Positions 44,265 to 54,400 are shown, counted from the first letter of the stretch. The stretch is 64,000 nucleotides of DNA from Planctomycetota bacterium (GCA_003696675.1 RFGH01000117.1:1-64000); one strand, 5' to 3'. Numbers and translations are program-made. Notes: generated by a model from the sequence alone, not told the origin.

Positions 44265-45302
44265 ATGCTTGACCAGAGCGAGGTCGACGCACTGCTGGCC
44301 GCCGTGGACTCCGGCGAGGTCCAGGAGCAGCAGAACTCCAGCCGGATCTTCAGCCGCCATCGCCGGGATGCCAAGGACATCGAAGTCCGGGCGTATGACT
44401 TCAAACGCCCCGAACGCGTCGGCAAGGACCAGATGATGGCCCTGCAGACCCTCCACGAGTCGTTCGCTCGAAACTTCGGGGCCTCGCTCTCCGGGTTCAT
44501 GCGGACCATCGTCGAGGTCCGCGTCGCGACCTGCGAGCAGATGACCTACGGCGAGTTCATCGGAGCTTTGCCCAACCCCACCAGCTTCAACCTTGTCCAG
44601 AGCAACGCGCTCGAAGGCCAGATGTGCCTCGAGATCTCTCCGCTCATCATTTATCCAATCATCGACCGGCTGCTGGGCGGCAACAATCAGGATCTTTTTA
44701 TCCCACAACGCCCGATGACCCCCATCGAGCAGCGGTTGATCTCCAATGTGATCGTCCGCGGCCTATCCGCGCTCGGCGAGGCATGGGAATCGGTCCGCCC
44801 GATGAAGTTCAGCGTGGTGGCCCAAGAATCCAACCCCCAGCTCGTCCAGATCGTCCCCCCGAATGAGGTGGTCATGGTGATTGGGCTCGAGCTCCGGATG
44901 GGTGCCCGGGCCGGCACCATGAACCTGTGTATCCCGTACAATGTCATCGAACCGGTCATGGAGGAACTGAGCAGCCAGAGCTGGTTCGCGGTATCGCGGA
45001 ATGAGAGCTCGAGTGTCGCGACGGCCCGGCTCCAGAGGAATCTGGATCAGGCCGGGCTTCAGCTCTCGGCCGTTCTGGCTGAAACCACTATTACGCTACG
45101 GGATCTTGCCGAAATGCAGCCCGGGGATGTCATCGTGACCACACAGCACCACGCCCTGCCCGCGACCCTCCTGATCGAGGGAGAGCCGAAGTACCAGGCC
45201 GAAATCGGCCAGCATCGCGGGCGGCGGGCGGTCAGGGTGATCGCCCCCCTGCCCCGGGGAGCCCGTCGGGATCGTCCGATCCGCACGAACTCGGGAAGCT
45301 GA
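44265..45302 (+). CDS. fliM: Flagellar motor switch protein FliM
   Basis: 345 residues from the ATG at 44265, with GGAG 6 nt upstream; the much longer open frame back to 43020 is antisense to dsbD and not coding. MLDQSEVDALLAAVDSG is the CheY-P-binding N-terminal helix. The middle CheC-like domain has RTIVEVRVATCEQMTYGEF and NALEGQMCLEISPLI, and the C-terminal SpoA domain has VRDLAE-type sequence (LRDLAEMQPGDVI). FliM forms the C ring that sets rotation direction. No other flagellar gene is adjacent, so it is an orphan; a sigma-54-like promoter precedes it. Confidence 0.95.
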   Translation: MLDQSEVDALLAAVDSGEVQEQQNSSRIFSRHRRDAKDIEVRAYDFKRPERVGKDQMMALQTLHESFARNFGASLSGFMRTIVEVRVATCEQMTYGEFIGALPNPTSFNLVQSNALEGQMCLEISPLIIYPIIDRLLGGNNQDLFIPQRPMTPIEQRLISNVIVRGLSALGEAWESVRPMKFSVVAQESNPQLVQIVPPNEVVMVIGLELRMGARAGTMNLCIPYNVIEPVMEELSSQSWFAVSRNESSSVATARLQRNLDQAGLQLSAVLAETTITLRDLAEMQPGDVIVTTQHHALPATLLIEGEPKYQAEIGQHRGRRAVRVIAPLPRGARRDRPIRTNSGS

Positions 45303-45674
45303 CCCCCGCGAGCTTTGCGGGCCGGGTTGATCGGACCTCGGTGTCATATCTAGGATTCAGGAGAAACACGGGCGATGGTCGTCCGTGAGGAGCGTTCGGT
45401 GTGACCATGGTCCTCCGCGATGCTGGCTGATCGGGGCTCGACGATGTTCGAGCGCCCCCTGCCCGGGGTGATGGCGATGCGGTGAGCGTCTGTCCATCCT
45501 GTTCCGGGCTGGCGGGGTGTTCCCCCCGCTAGTCGGCGCGACGGACCGCGGTCAGCCTCGACCCGCGGTTTCTGTTTTTTTGCGTCGGACGGCAAGGGCG
45601 TCTCGGCGAGCGACAACCAGACATCAAGACAACCCATACGGGAAGCCGCACGAGGCGGCGACAGGAGCGACACG
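45303..45674. other. Leader region between fliM and nusA
   Basis: 372 nt without a gene. It holds a terminator hairpin (45545-45581, separate entry), a short hairpin CCCGC...GCGGG just after fliM, and no rimP gene, which usually precedes nusA. TATCTA near 45345 could be a -10 element for a long nusA leader, but its -35 is poor. A minus-strand open frame here has no coding character. Confidence 0.5.
45545..45581 (+). terminator. Intrinsic terminator or attenuator in the nusA leader
   Basis: ACCGCGG (45545-45551) pairs with CCGCGGT (45563-45569) around an 11-nt loop, followed by TTCTGTTTTTTT. It ends 93 nt before the nusA start and 240 nt after fliM. The 5' arm is also part of the perfect palindrome GACCGCGGTC (45544-45553), which could form a competing structure. 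Confidence 0.7.
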
Positions 45675-47033
45675 GTGAACACCCAGGAAATGCTGCGGAT
45701 CCTTGATTCGATCGCCCGCGACCGCGGGATCAGCCGCGAGTTGCTGATCGCTGACTTGGAGCAGGCGATGGTGACAGCGTGCCGCAAGTTCTTCGGCACC
45801 CTCGACGCCGAGGAGTTTCAGTGCACCGTCGATCCGGTAACAGGTGAGATCAGCGTGTTCCGGTACGGCGAGCCGTTGAACCTCAAGCCCGAGGATCTTG
45901 GCCGTATCGCTGCCCAAACATTCAAGCAGGTCATGATCCAGCGTTTCCGCGACGACGAGCGTCAGTCGCTCATCGACGAATACGGCGGACGCGTGGGCAC
46001 CATTGTCAACGGGGTCGCTCAGCGATACGACCACGGCGCCCTGATCGTGCAGGTCGACCGGGCCGAGTGCGTCATGCTCCGCAGCGAGCAGATTCCGGGC
46101 GAGCAGTTCGGACCGGGCGACCGTGTGCGTGCCATGATCCTGGATGTCAAGGACATGGGCAATCAGGCCAAAATCTACCTGAGCCGCGCCCATCCGGATT
46201 TCATTCGCCGCCTTTTCGAGGTCGAAGTGCCCGAGGTTTCGGAACGCACCATCGAGATCAAGGCCATAGCCCGCGAGGCCGGCTATCGCACCAAAATGGC
46301 GGTGTCCTCGATCGACTCGAAGGTCGATGCCGTCGGCGCGTGCGTCGGCGTTCGCGGTGCGCGGATCAAGACCATCGTTGACGAACTCAACGGTGAGAAG
46401 ATCGACATCGTCCGCTGGAATGAGTCAAGCCAGATACTGATCGCGAACGCGCTCAAGCCGGCCGAGGTTGAGGAGATCTCGCTTTGCTTTGAACTTGGGC
46501 GTGCCACCGTCGTCGTCCGCGACGATCAGCTCAGCCTGGCGATCGGCAAGCGCGGACAGAATGTTCGCCTGGCGGCCCGATTAACGGGCTGGGATATCGA
46601 TATCCTAACGCCGGAAGAGTTCAACAAGGGTCTGGAAATCCTTTCCACGACGCTCACGAGCATTGAGGGTATCTCCGACGAGATGGTCGACCGTCTGGCG
46701 GCCCTCGGCATGGTCAGCGTGTTCGATATCGAGGAAATCGGCGCCGATGTGCTGGCCGAGGAACTCGGGATCGACGCGGAGGTCGCGGCCCAGGCGGTCG
46801 AGGTCGCCGCGGCCCGGGCTAAGGAAGTCGCTGCCCAACAGCAGGCTGAGAAGGAAGCCGCCGAGCGAAAGCGTCAGGAAGAGCAGGACGCGGCCGCAGC
46901 GATCCTCGCCGGCGCGACCGAGGGCGATGCCGATCCGGACGCCGCCGCGGCGGCGATCCTGGGAGCCGGCCAATCGACCGACGACGAGTCCGAATCGCGT
47001 GCCGACGACATTCTCGGCGGCGGCTCGAACTGA
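45675..47033 (+). CDS. nusA: Transcription termination/antitermination factor NusA
   Basis: 452 residues, GTG 45675 behind ACAGGAG. The N-terminal RNA-polymerase-binding domain is followed by an S1 domain (GTIVNGVAQRYDHGALIVQV), two KH domains (DAVGACVGVRGARIKTIVDE and LSLAIGKRGQNVRLAARLTG) and a helix-hairpin-helix region (EGISDEMVDRLAALGM) tied to C-terminal acidic repeats. The tail is an Ala/Glu/Gln-rich helix then an Ala/Asp-rich end, different from E. coli. NusA controls pausing, termination and antitermination. It heads the operon with infB, ylxP and rbfA. Confidence 0.96.
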   Translation: MNTQEMLRILDSIARDRGISRELLIADLEQAMVTACRKFFGTLDAEEFQCTVDPVTGEISVFRYGEPLNLKPEDLGRIAAQTFKQVMIQRFRDDERQSLIDEYGGRVGTIVNGVAQRYDHGALIVQVDRAECVMLRSEQIPGEQFGPGDRVRAMILDVKDMGNQAKIYLSRAHPDFIRRLFEVEVPEVSERTIEIKAIAREAGYRTKMAVSSIDSKVDAVGACVGVRGARIKTIVDELNGEKIDIVRWNESSQILIANALKPAEVEEISLCFELGRATVVVRDDQLSLAIGKRGQNVRLAARLTGWDIDILTPEEFNKGLEILSTTLTSIEGISDEMVDRLAALGMVSVFDIEEIGADVLAEELGIDAEVAAQAVEVAAARAKEVAAQQQAEKEAAERKRQEEQDAAAAILAGATEGDADPDAAAAAILGAGQSTDDESESRADDILGGGSN

Positions 47034-47158
47034 TGGAAAAAACCGGGCCGGCGTCGGAGCACGCCCGCCCGGATGGACGGATAGACACGCCCCCCGGCCT
47101 TGATTCAGCCGGGCACGGCGACGACGGATGACACTCGGGATCGAACCCGGAGGACGAT

Positions 47159-49963
47159 TTGGCTAGCAAGCGCGTATTCGAGATCGCCAAGGAGCTGGGC
47201 GTGAAGTCCAAGTCCATCGTGGACAAGTGCCACGCCGAGGGGATCCCCTCGGAGGTGATCAAGAACCACATGTCCACGGTTTCCATCGGTCTCGAGCAGA
47301 CCATCCGCGAGTGGTTCACCGCCGAAGAGGGCAGCAGCACGGCTGTCGAGCAAGCCGATAAGGTCGATCTCGACAAGGTCCGTGAGGACAAGCCACGCAA
47401 GGCACGGAAGGCTGCCGGGAACGACGGCGATGCCGAGGACGAAACAGGGACTACCACCGCCGTCGTCGACGCTCCCAAGGCGACCCCGCTGAAGGCACGC
47501 CCCGCAAAGCCGGCGACCGCGACGACCGCCGCCCCCGCCGAGGAGCCCGCGACTGCGACCACCGCACCCAAGCCGCCCGCTCCCGGCAAACCCGCTCCGG
47601 CTCGCATCCCTGCGGGGCTGAACGCACGCCCCCCGGCCGCCGATCAGCCCGAGACACCCGCACGCCCGGCCGCATCGGACGAGCGTCCGGATGCAGGCAA
47701 ACCAACGCGCGTCGTCCGTCCGCCCACCCCCAGCATCAGGGGTCCAGAGGCCCCCCCGGTGATGAATGTCCCGACGCGGCCGAAGGTCATCACCCCCGCC
47801 GGTCCCAAGCTGGAAGAGATCAAGAAAGACAAAATCAAGCTGTCCGGCCCGAAGGTCGTCCGCGTCGAAGCACCGGAGCGTCTCGAGCCCCCGCGTCCCC
47901 CTCGCGGACCGCGCCCCGGCGGTGGACGGGGACCGAGTGGACCAAGCTTCATGGATGGCCCGATCCCCGGACGCGCTCCGCGAGGAGGCAACACCCGCCG
48001 TCGCGGCGGCGATCGTCGCCGAGATGACGGGCTTGGCGAAGGTCCCGGCGGCTGGTCGCAAGCAGATCTTGCCGAGCGTGAGGCACGCTTGCAGCGATCC
48101 GGCGGGTATCTCAAGCAGAAGCGTCAGCAGCTCAAGAGCGGCACCAAGGCCCCCCAGGCGGCCGTGCCCGCCACGGTCGGTGGCAAGGTCACCATCGCCG
48201 AGCCTTTCACCATCAAGGAACTCTCCGCGGCCACCGGCGTCAAGGGCGCCGACATCGTCAAGAAGCTCTTCATGCAGGGCATCATGGCGACAATCAACTC
48301 GGGCATCGACGCCGAGAAGGCCCAGGAGATCATGATCGACTGGAACATCGAACTCGAGGTCACAGAATCCAAGACAGCCGAGCAAGCCGTAGCCGCTCAG
48401 TTCGAGGACCGCGAGCGCAAGGACGAGCGGCCCCGCGGCCCGGTGGTCACGATCCTGGGCCATGTCGACCACGGCAAGACCAGCCTTCTCGACAAGATCC
48501 GCAACACCAATGTGGCCGCAGGCGAAGCGGGCGGCATCACGCAGGCCACGAGTGCCTTCCGCGTGCCGGTCAAGCTCGGCTCGGACGAGAAGCAGGTAGT
48601 GTTCATCGATACGCCGGGCCACGAGGCATTCACCGCCATGCGTGCCCGCGGTGCGCAGGTGACCGACATCGTGGTGCTCGTGGTGGCGGCCGACGACGGC
48701 GTGATGCCGCAAACCAAAGAATCGATCAGCCACGCCAAGGCGGCGGGCGTCCCGATCATCGTGGCACTCAACAAGATCGACAAGCCCGAGGCAACCGAGA
48801 GCAACATCACCAAGATCCTCGGCCAGCTGGCCGAACAAGGACTCAACCCCACGGAGTGGGGTGGCGACACCGAGGTCGTCAGGGTCAGCGCGCTCAAAGG
48901 CCAGGGTATCCAAGAGCTGCTCGAGATCCTCGACCTGCAAGCCCAGGTGCTCGAGCTGACCGCCGACTTCGACGGGCAGGCGCAAGGCACGGTGATCGAG
49001 GCACGCCCGGAAGAGGGACGCGGCAATGTCGCCAACATCCTGATCCAAGAGGGCAAGCTCAAAGTCGGCGACTTTATCGTCCTTGGCCGCGCATTCGGAC
49101 GCGTCCGCGACATCACCGACGACCGTGGGAACAAACTCCGCGAGGCGTTCCCCCCCATGCCGGTGCAGATCTCCGGCATCAACGATCTGCCGGACGCGGG
49201 CGACAAGTTCTACTGCGTGCCGTCGCTCAAGGAGGCTGAGAAAGCCGCCGAGCAGCGCCGCGAGCGCGAGCGCCACGAGCAGCTCGCCCAGCCGAAGGCC
49301 ACGCTGGACCGTATGTTCAGCCAGATGGCCGAGGCGGATGTCAAGGAGATCCTGGTCGTCCTCAAGGCGGATGTGCAGGGCTCGGTCGATGTTCTCAAGA
49401 GCGAGATCGAGAAGGTCGGCAGCGAGTCGAGTGAGGTCAAGGTCCGGGTCATCCACGCCGCGGTCGGTGGGATCACCGAGTCGGATATCCTGCTGGCGAA
49501 CGCATCGGGCGGCCTGATTATCGGTTTCAATGTCATTGCCAACGCCAAGGGCCGGGCACTCGCCGAAGCCAAGGGCGTTGAGATCCGCAACTATCAGGTG
49601 ATCTACGATATCGTGGACGACCTGAAGAAAGCCGCCGAGGGCCTGCTGGCCCCGGAACTGCGTCAGGAGGTCTTGGGCCACGCCGAAGTCCGCCAGGTCT
49701 TCAAGATCACCCGTGTGGGCATGATCGCTGGCTGCTATGTCACCGACGGCGTCGTCCAGCGAGACGCGCTCATCCGCGTGACGCGCAACGGCGTGGTGAT
49801 CGAGAACGACCGTCGTCTCGAACAGCTCAAGCGGGTCAAAGACGATGTCAAGGAGGTCCGCTCGGGCACGGAGTGCGGCATGAAGATCGCCGGCTACGAC
49901 GACATCAAGGTCGGCGATGTGCTGGAATGCTACAAGCAGGTCCAGGTCGCCCGGACCCTCTGA
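47159..49963 (+). CDS. infB: Translation initiation factor IF-2
   Basis: 934 residues from TTG at 47159, which has GGAGGA 5 nt upstream and gives the expected N-terminus KRVFEIAKELGVKSK. A long Pro/Ala/Arg-rich linker (about residues 60-330) leads to the second IF2N-type domain (FTIKELSAATGVKGADIVKK). The G domain has GHVDHGKTSLLD (G1), DTPGHEAF (G3) and NKIDK (G4). The C-terminal domains IF2-C1 and C2 are complete to VGDVLECYKQVQVART. IF-2 places initiator tRNA on the ribosome. A 963-residue open frame on the other strand is only a shadow. Confidence 0.96.
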   Translation: MASKRVFEIAKELGVKSKSIVDKCHAEGIPSEVIKNHMSTVSIGLEQTIREWFTAEEGSSTAVEQADKVDLDKVREDKPRKARKAAGNDGDAEDETGTTTAVVDAPKATPLKARPAKPATATTAAPAEEPATATTAPKPPAPGKPAPARIPAGLNARPPAADQPETPARPAASDERPDAGKPTRVVRPPTPSIRGPEAPPVMNVPTRPKVITPAGPKLEEIKKDKIKLSGPKVVRVEAPERLEPPRPPRGPRPGGGRGPSGPSFMDGPIPGRAPRGGNTRRRGGDRRRDDGLGEGPGGWSQADLAEREARLQRSGGYLKQKRQQLKSGTKAPQAAVPATVGGKVTIAEPFTIKELSAATGVKGADIVKKLFMQGIMATINSGIDAEKAQEIMIDWNIELEVTESKTAEQAVAAQFEDRERKDERPRGPVVTILGHVDHGKTSLLDKIRNTNVAAGEAGGITQATSAFRVPVKLGSDEKQVVFIDTPGHEAFTAMRARGAQVTDIVVLVVAADDGVMPQTKESISHAKAAGVPIIVALNKIDKPEATESNITKILGQLAEQGLNPTEWGGDTEVVRVSALKGQGIQELLEILDLQAQVLELTADFDGQAQGTVIEARPEEGRGNVANILIQEGKLKVGDFIVLGRAFGRVRDITDDRGNKLREAFPPMPVQISGINDLPDAGDKFYCVPSLKEAEKAAEQRRERERHEQLAQPKATLDRMFSQMAEADVKEILVVLKADVQGSVDVLKSEIEKVGSESSEVKVRVIHAAVGGITESDILLANASGGLIIGFNVIANAKGRALAEAKGVEIRNYQVIYDIVDDLKKAAEGLLAPELRQEVLGHAEVRQVFKITRVGMIAGCYVTDGVVQRDALIRVTRNGVVIENDRRLEQLKRVKDDVKEVRSGTECGMKIAGYDDIKVGDVLECYKQVQVARTL

Positions 49964-49982
49964 CCTTGCGTGAGAGCCGCCG

Positions 49983-50384
49983 ATGATCGTTGGCATTGTT
50001 CAGGCCGAACTGCGGATCGACTGGGCGCGGTCGCTTAAGGACAAGCGGTCCGTCGCCCGCTCGCTCAAAGATCGGCTGCACAGGGACCACCAGGTGTCCG
50101 TCGCCGAGGTCGGGGCGCAGGATGTCCACAACGCACTCCTGCTCGGTGTCGCGGCGGCAGGCTCCTCCGCCCACCAGGTGCTCGCAACGCTCGATGCGAT
50201 CGAGCGCAAACTCGGGTCTCATGCGGAAGCCGATCTGGTGTCCTGCCAGCGCGAGTTGCTGCACGGATGGGCGGGAGAGCTGGCGGGAGGAGCGTTTTCC
50301 GCCCGCCAGGCTGAGGAACTGGCCGTTGAAATGCTGACCCGAGCGGATGACCCCGACGGCAGCGGGAACGAGGACGCGGCGTGA
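49983..50384 (+). CDS. ylxP: YlxP/DUF503 family protein
   Basis: 133 residues, ATG 49983, 19 nt after infB. MIVGIVQAELRIDWARSLKD followed by KRSVARSLKDRL and VSVAEVGAQDVHNALLLGVA is the DUF503 (YlxP) pattern. The family is found between infB and rbfA in many bacteria and has been linked to ribosome assembly. The C-terminal 40 residues are an extra acidic tail. The stop overlaps the rbfA start. Confidence 0.85.
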   Translation: MIVGIVQAELRIDWARSLKDKRSVARSLKDRLHRDHQVSVAEVGAQDVHNALLLGVAAAGSSAHQVLATLDAIERKLGSHAEADLVSCQRELLHGWAGELAGGAFSARQAEELAVEMLTRADDPDGSGNEDAA

Positions 50385-50779
50385 TCGGGGAACGGCGCAA
50401 GAAGCAGATCGAGTCCATACTTCTGCGTGCGGTGCAGCAGCGCATGGCGCGCGGGCTGAGCGACCCGCGCGTGCGCGGACTGATCACGGTCACGCGCGTC
50501 GAGCTGACCGACGATGGCAAGCGTGCCAGAGCGTATGTGACGGTGATGCCCGCCGAGCATGCCGAGCTGACCCTCCACGGGCTCAAAGCCGCGACCGCCA
50601 AGCTCCGTCGGGATGTGATGGATCTCGTCCATCTTCGCGACATGCCGGCCCTCGAGTTCGTCTACGACGAGGGTCTGAAAGCCCAGATGGAAGTCATGTC
50701 CCTCCTCACCAAAGACAAACTCGAGCGGGAGGCCAGAGAAAACACCGCGAACGACCGACCGGGGGAGGAGCAGGGGTGA
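50381..50779 (+). CDS. rbfA: Ribosome-binding factor A
   Basis: 132 residues, GTG 50381 overlapping the ylxP stop (GTGA). RRKKQIESILLRAVQQRMARG, LITVTRVELTDDGKRARAYV and DLVHLRDMPALEFVYDEGL follow the RbfA KH-like fold to the end. RbfA binds immature 30S subunits and helps 16S rRNA 5'-end processing. Its stop overlaps the HhH-GPD gene by 3-4 nt, so the operon continues. Confidence 0.93.
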   Translation: MIGERRKKQIESILLRAVQQRMARGLSDPRVRGLITVTRVELTDDGKRARAYVTVMPAEHAELTLHGLKAATAKLRRDVMDLVHLRDMPALEFVYDEGLKAQMEVMSLLTKDKLEREARENTANDRPGEEQG

Positions 50780-51471
50780 GCGACGATCTCGGGCAATCGG
50801 TGCTTGCCGCAGCGGACGCGATCGAGCAGTCTTTGGGGGCGCCGCCCCCTGATGCTTCCTTTGCTCTCTGCCCCGAAGGTGAGGACGCGCTCGTCCACCA
50901 GCTTGTGTACTCGCTGCTACTCTGGGAATCGTCGCATGAATCCGCGGGCAAATCGCTCGATGCGTTCCGCTCCGAACTCACCGGCTACAACGAACTCAGA
51001 GTCTGTTCCGCCGACGAGATCGCGCGCATGCTGCCCCGCGAGCCACGACGCGATGAGCGTGCCGCTCGTTTGATCGCTACTCTGAATGATGTGTTCGAGA
51101 AGTACCACGGGTTGTCCCTCGCCAGCATCGCGGCGATGCCCAAGCGTGAGGCCCGACAGGTTCTGGATGGCATCCACGGCCTACCTTCGTTCTGTGCGTC
51201 CAGAATGATGGTGCTGACCTTGGGGGGCCATGCGTTCCCGCTCGACGATCGGCTGGCGTCGGTGCTCGGTTCATTCGGGATCGCGCCCGCCGCGAACGAA
51301 ACGACGCCGGAGTTCGCGAGTCGCTTGGAGCGTGCCGTGCGTGCCGCGGATGCGCCGCGTGTCTATGCCCTCCTGGAGTTGCAGGCCGCGACCGGCATCG
51401 GCCAGACAAAGACCGCGGCCCGCAAGTCATCCCGCAGGTCAGGCAAAACGAAGGCTGGGCAGGAAACATGA
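50776..51471 (+). CDS. Endonuclease III-like HhH-GPD protein lacking key catalytic features
   Basis: 231 residues from GTG at 50776, overlapping the rbfA stop. The fold of HhH-GPD glycosylases can be traced (LVYSLLLWESSHESA, then LDGIHGLPSFCASRMMVLTL and AFPLDDRLASVLGSFGI). In endonuclease III the hairpin reads GVGRKTA with the catalytic Lys; here it is LPSFCAS, so the Lys is missing, while the downstream Asp is kept (LDDRL). The C-terminal four-Cys 4Fe-4S loop is absent and replaced by a Lys/Arg tail. It may be a monofunctional glycosylase or a DNA-binding relic. A true nth is at 58888. Confidence 0.7.
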   Translation: MSDDLGQSVLAAADAIEQSLGAPPPDASFALCPEGEDALVHQLVYSLLLWESSHESAGKSLDAFRSELTGYNELRVCSADEIARMLPREPRRDERAARLIATLNDVFEKYHGLSLASIAAMPKREARQVLDGIHGLPSFCASRMMVLTLGGHAFPLDDRLASVLGSFGIAPAANETTPEFASRLERAVRAADAPRVYALLELQAATGIGQTKTAARKSSRRSGKTKAGQET

Positions 51472-54400
51472 CTTTCCGTGTCGGAAGGGTCGCGATCACG
51501 GCGGTGCTTTGCACGCCGCTGCTCTCCTGTACCACGCCCCCCACCGATCGGGTCGACCGGGCTCTCATGGCCACTGAGGGGATCGATTCGGCACGCCGTC
51601 GCCTTGAAGCCATAGCCGAACTCGAAGCCTTCGAGCCACGAACCGGGTCCTTCGCGGCAGCCGCAGCGCGGATCGATCCGACCATGCCGAAGCCGATCAC
51701 ACCCGGATCGATCGGATACGCGGACGCGACAGTCCCGCTCGACGAGGTGCTCGAGGTCCTCCGGCCCGGCACACCGATCGGTGCTCTGCCCACTCCCTCA
51801 TCAGAGAATGCGCGGCAGGCAGCATCGCTCTATGCCGCTGCGCGGTCCGCAAAGCTGTCGGACGACGCCGCCAAGGCCGCAGAAATGCTCGATCGGGCGG
51901 TCGATCTTGATCCGTCTTCCGCCGTGCTTTGGAACGAACTCGGCGAGGCTCGCTACATGATCGGCGACCGGGTCGGCGCCGTGGATGCATGGCAGGCTGC
52001 GGCCGAACTCGGTGGGACCTCGATCCGCCCGCTCTTGCTGCTCGCCAGTGATGCGTCCCAGCGTGGCGAGGTGGATGACACCGTGCGTTGGTCCGGTGCC
52101 GCCTGGTCGCGGGCCGAGCATGCACCGGACCGCTTGCTTGCAGGCTCGATACTGGGAGCCGCGCTCGTGGACCGTGGAAGTTTGCGAGCGGGTGCAGAAG
52201 TACTCGAGCAAACCCTGCAGGAACTCGGCCAGCATGCGCCCGTCCCGGGTGAACCTACCGAGCTGACCCGGCTGCGGACCCGTGTCCCCGAGCTCGCGAT
52301 GCGTCTCGGGGACGCCTGGCTGCGCCTCGCCCAACCGGCACGCGCCGCCGACGGCTATGCAATGGGAATGCCCAATGGCGGGCGCGTCTCCGTGCCCATG
52401 CTCCAACGGACGCTCGCTGCAAGGGTGCTCGCCGGACAACCCGCCACGGCCAGCACGCTGCTTCTGGAGCATCTGCAATCGAACGCGGGCGATCTGGCTG
52501 CGGAAGAAACCCAGTGGCTCGCTGGCTGTGCTGGTTTAGCTGGGGTGGGACCCGCCGTGATCGCCGCAGCCGAGTCGCTGCTGGAGGTGCCGACATACAC
52601 CGAGACGCAGCGCCGTCAGATCCTCAGAACGGTCATCGGCGCGACTCTGTCCGATGAAGACGCGGCGAGCACGGCCATGCGTCGGCTCACACTGATGGCC
52701 AATCCCGTGCTCGTCGGTGACTTGCTCATGCGTTTCGATCCTGAAACACGCGAGTCATTGACTCTGAAGGCTGTCGCACGCGAGCCGCGGTTCGTCCGCG
52801 CTTGGGCCGCCGCCCTTGCCAGGCTGGATACATCGCCGCGGGCTCTGGCGGATCGATTGATCTCGGCAGGTGAGCCTGCCGACCGAACGCTCGGGATCGC
52901 GATCGCCGCGGAATATCAACTCAGAATGACCCCGCCCACCGACGCCGCATCCGAGACACCCATAAACGCGGTGATGCTGGCGGAACTGGCTGGCCGATCC
53001 GGACGCTGGGACGAGGCGGCACGGCTGCTCAGCAGATCCGTGCCGGCTCCTCGACCCGATCGGATCGCGGCCCTTATCGCCTGCCAGCGCCTCCAAGATG
53101 CCCGGCAGCTCGCAAGAGAGATCGATGACGATCCCGTCGCAACGGTCGATGATCTTCTCGCCTCCGCCGAAGTAGCTTTTCTCTCCGGCGACACAGACAC
53201 CGCCGCCCACCGCGTCATCCGTGCGAGCGAAATCGACCCATTCGACGAGCGTGTATGGGAACGCCGCATCGCGCTCGTGTCCGGCGGAGACGCGACCCCT
53301 GAACGCGTGAGAGCGGTCGGGCGAGCGCTGTCGGAACAAAGAGGCCGAAGCGCCCTGTTCGGCCTGTTGCGGGCAAGAGACCTCGCCGGGCAATCACGGT
53401 TTCGTGATGCCTGCGAACTGATCATGCTGCTCAACGAGCGCGAACCGTCGAGGGATCTGGGGCTCGCCATGCTCGCGCAGTTCTCGACCGCGGGGTCGGA
53501 GCAAGATCCGGGGCTTGCCGATCGCGTGGCGGATTGGCTGGCCGCACGGCTGCGTTCTGTGCCGGGTTCGGTCCCCAACGCCGTGGCGCTCGCCGAGACG
53601 CTCACTCCATCGAACCCTTCCAGAGCACTAGAAGTCTTGGACCGTTCACACCGGACGACCGGGCATCCGGAGATCGCCCGGGCCGCCGAACTCCTGCTCA
53701 TGAGCCACCCCGACCTCGGCGAGCGTGCCGAGGATCGAGTGCTCGACCGCACCGAGGGCCCCATCGGCGTCGATGCCTCGCTGGAGCGGGTCGAAGCCTG
53801 CCTCCGGCTCGGGCGGTGGTCCGAAGCCGTCGAAACGACCCTGAACGCGATCCCACCCGAAGGCGAGCTGACGCTTCAGCAAGCCGAGCAGTGGCGAGCC
53901 GCCGCCGGGGCCTTGTCGCGGCTGCCCGAAGACCGCGGGGTCCTCGAGCGGGTCCTTGCTGTCTATGACGCGGGCGAGGCCCGGGCGTTGCTCGATGACA
54001 GCCTTGAGCGGCAGCGGACGCTGGTTCTGGCCAGACTCGGACGGACGAACCGGCTCGAAGCATTGGTCCGCAACGGTTCACTGGGTTCGGACAGCGGTGT
54101 GATCGTGGTTCAGGCTCTGCTCGCCGCCGGACGCCAGCCAGATGCCATCGATCTGCTTGGGAATCTCGCCATCCAAGCCGACCATCCCGACGCCGAACTT
54201 CTCAGCGAATGGGCACGGCTCGCCGGCGCGGCCGGGGATGCCGATCGCGTGCGCGCGATGCTCGCCCATATCGACGATCGTGCGCGTCCGGCATTGCTTG
54301 CCGAGGTATCCAAGACGCTCCGGGAGGCCTTCGGATTCAACGAATCCCCGGGCGAGGCGAACGACGCACGCCACCGGGCCGACATCGCATACGCGGCTGC

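Noticed and set aside
47105-49996. A 963-residue open frame antisense to infB
   Set aside because: It mirrors the codon pattern of infB, has no recognisable domain and overlaps a clearly real gene along its whole length; a shadow of high GC.
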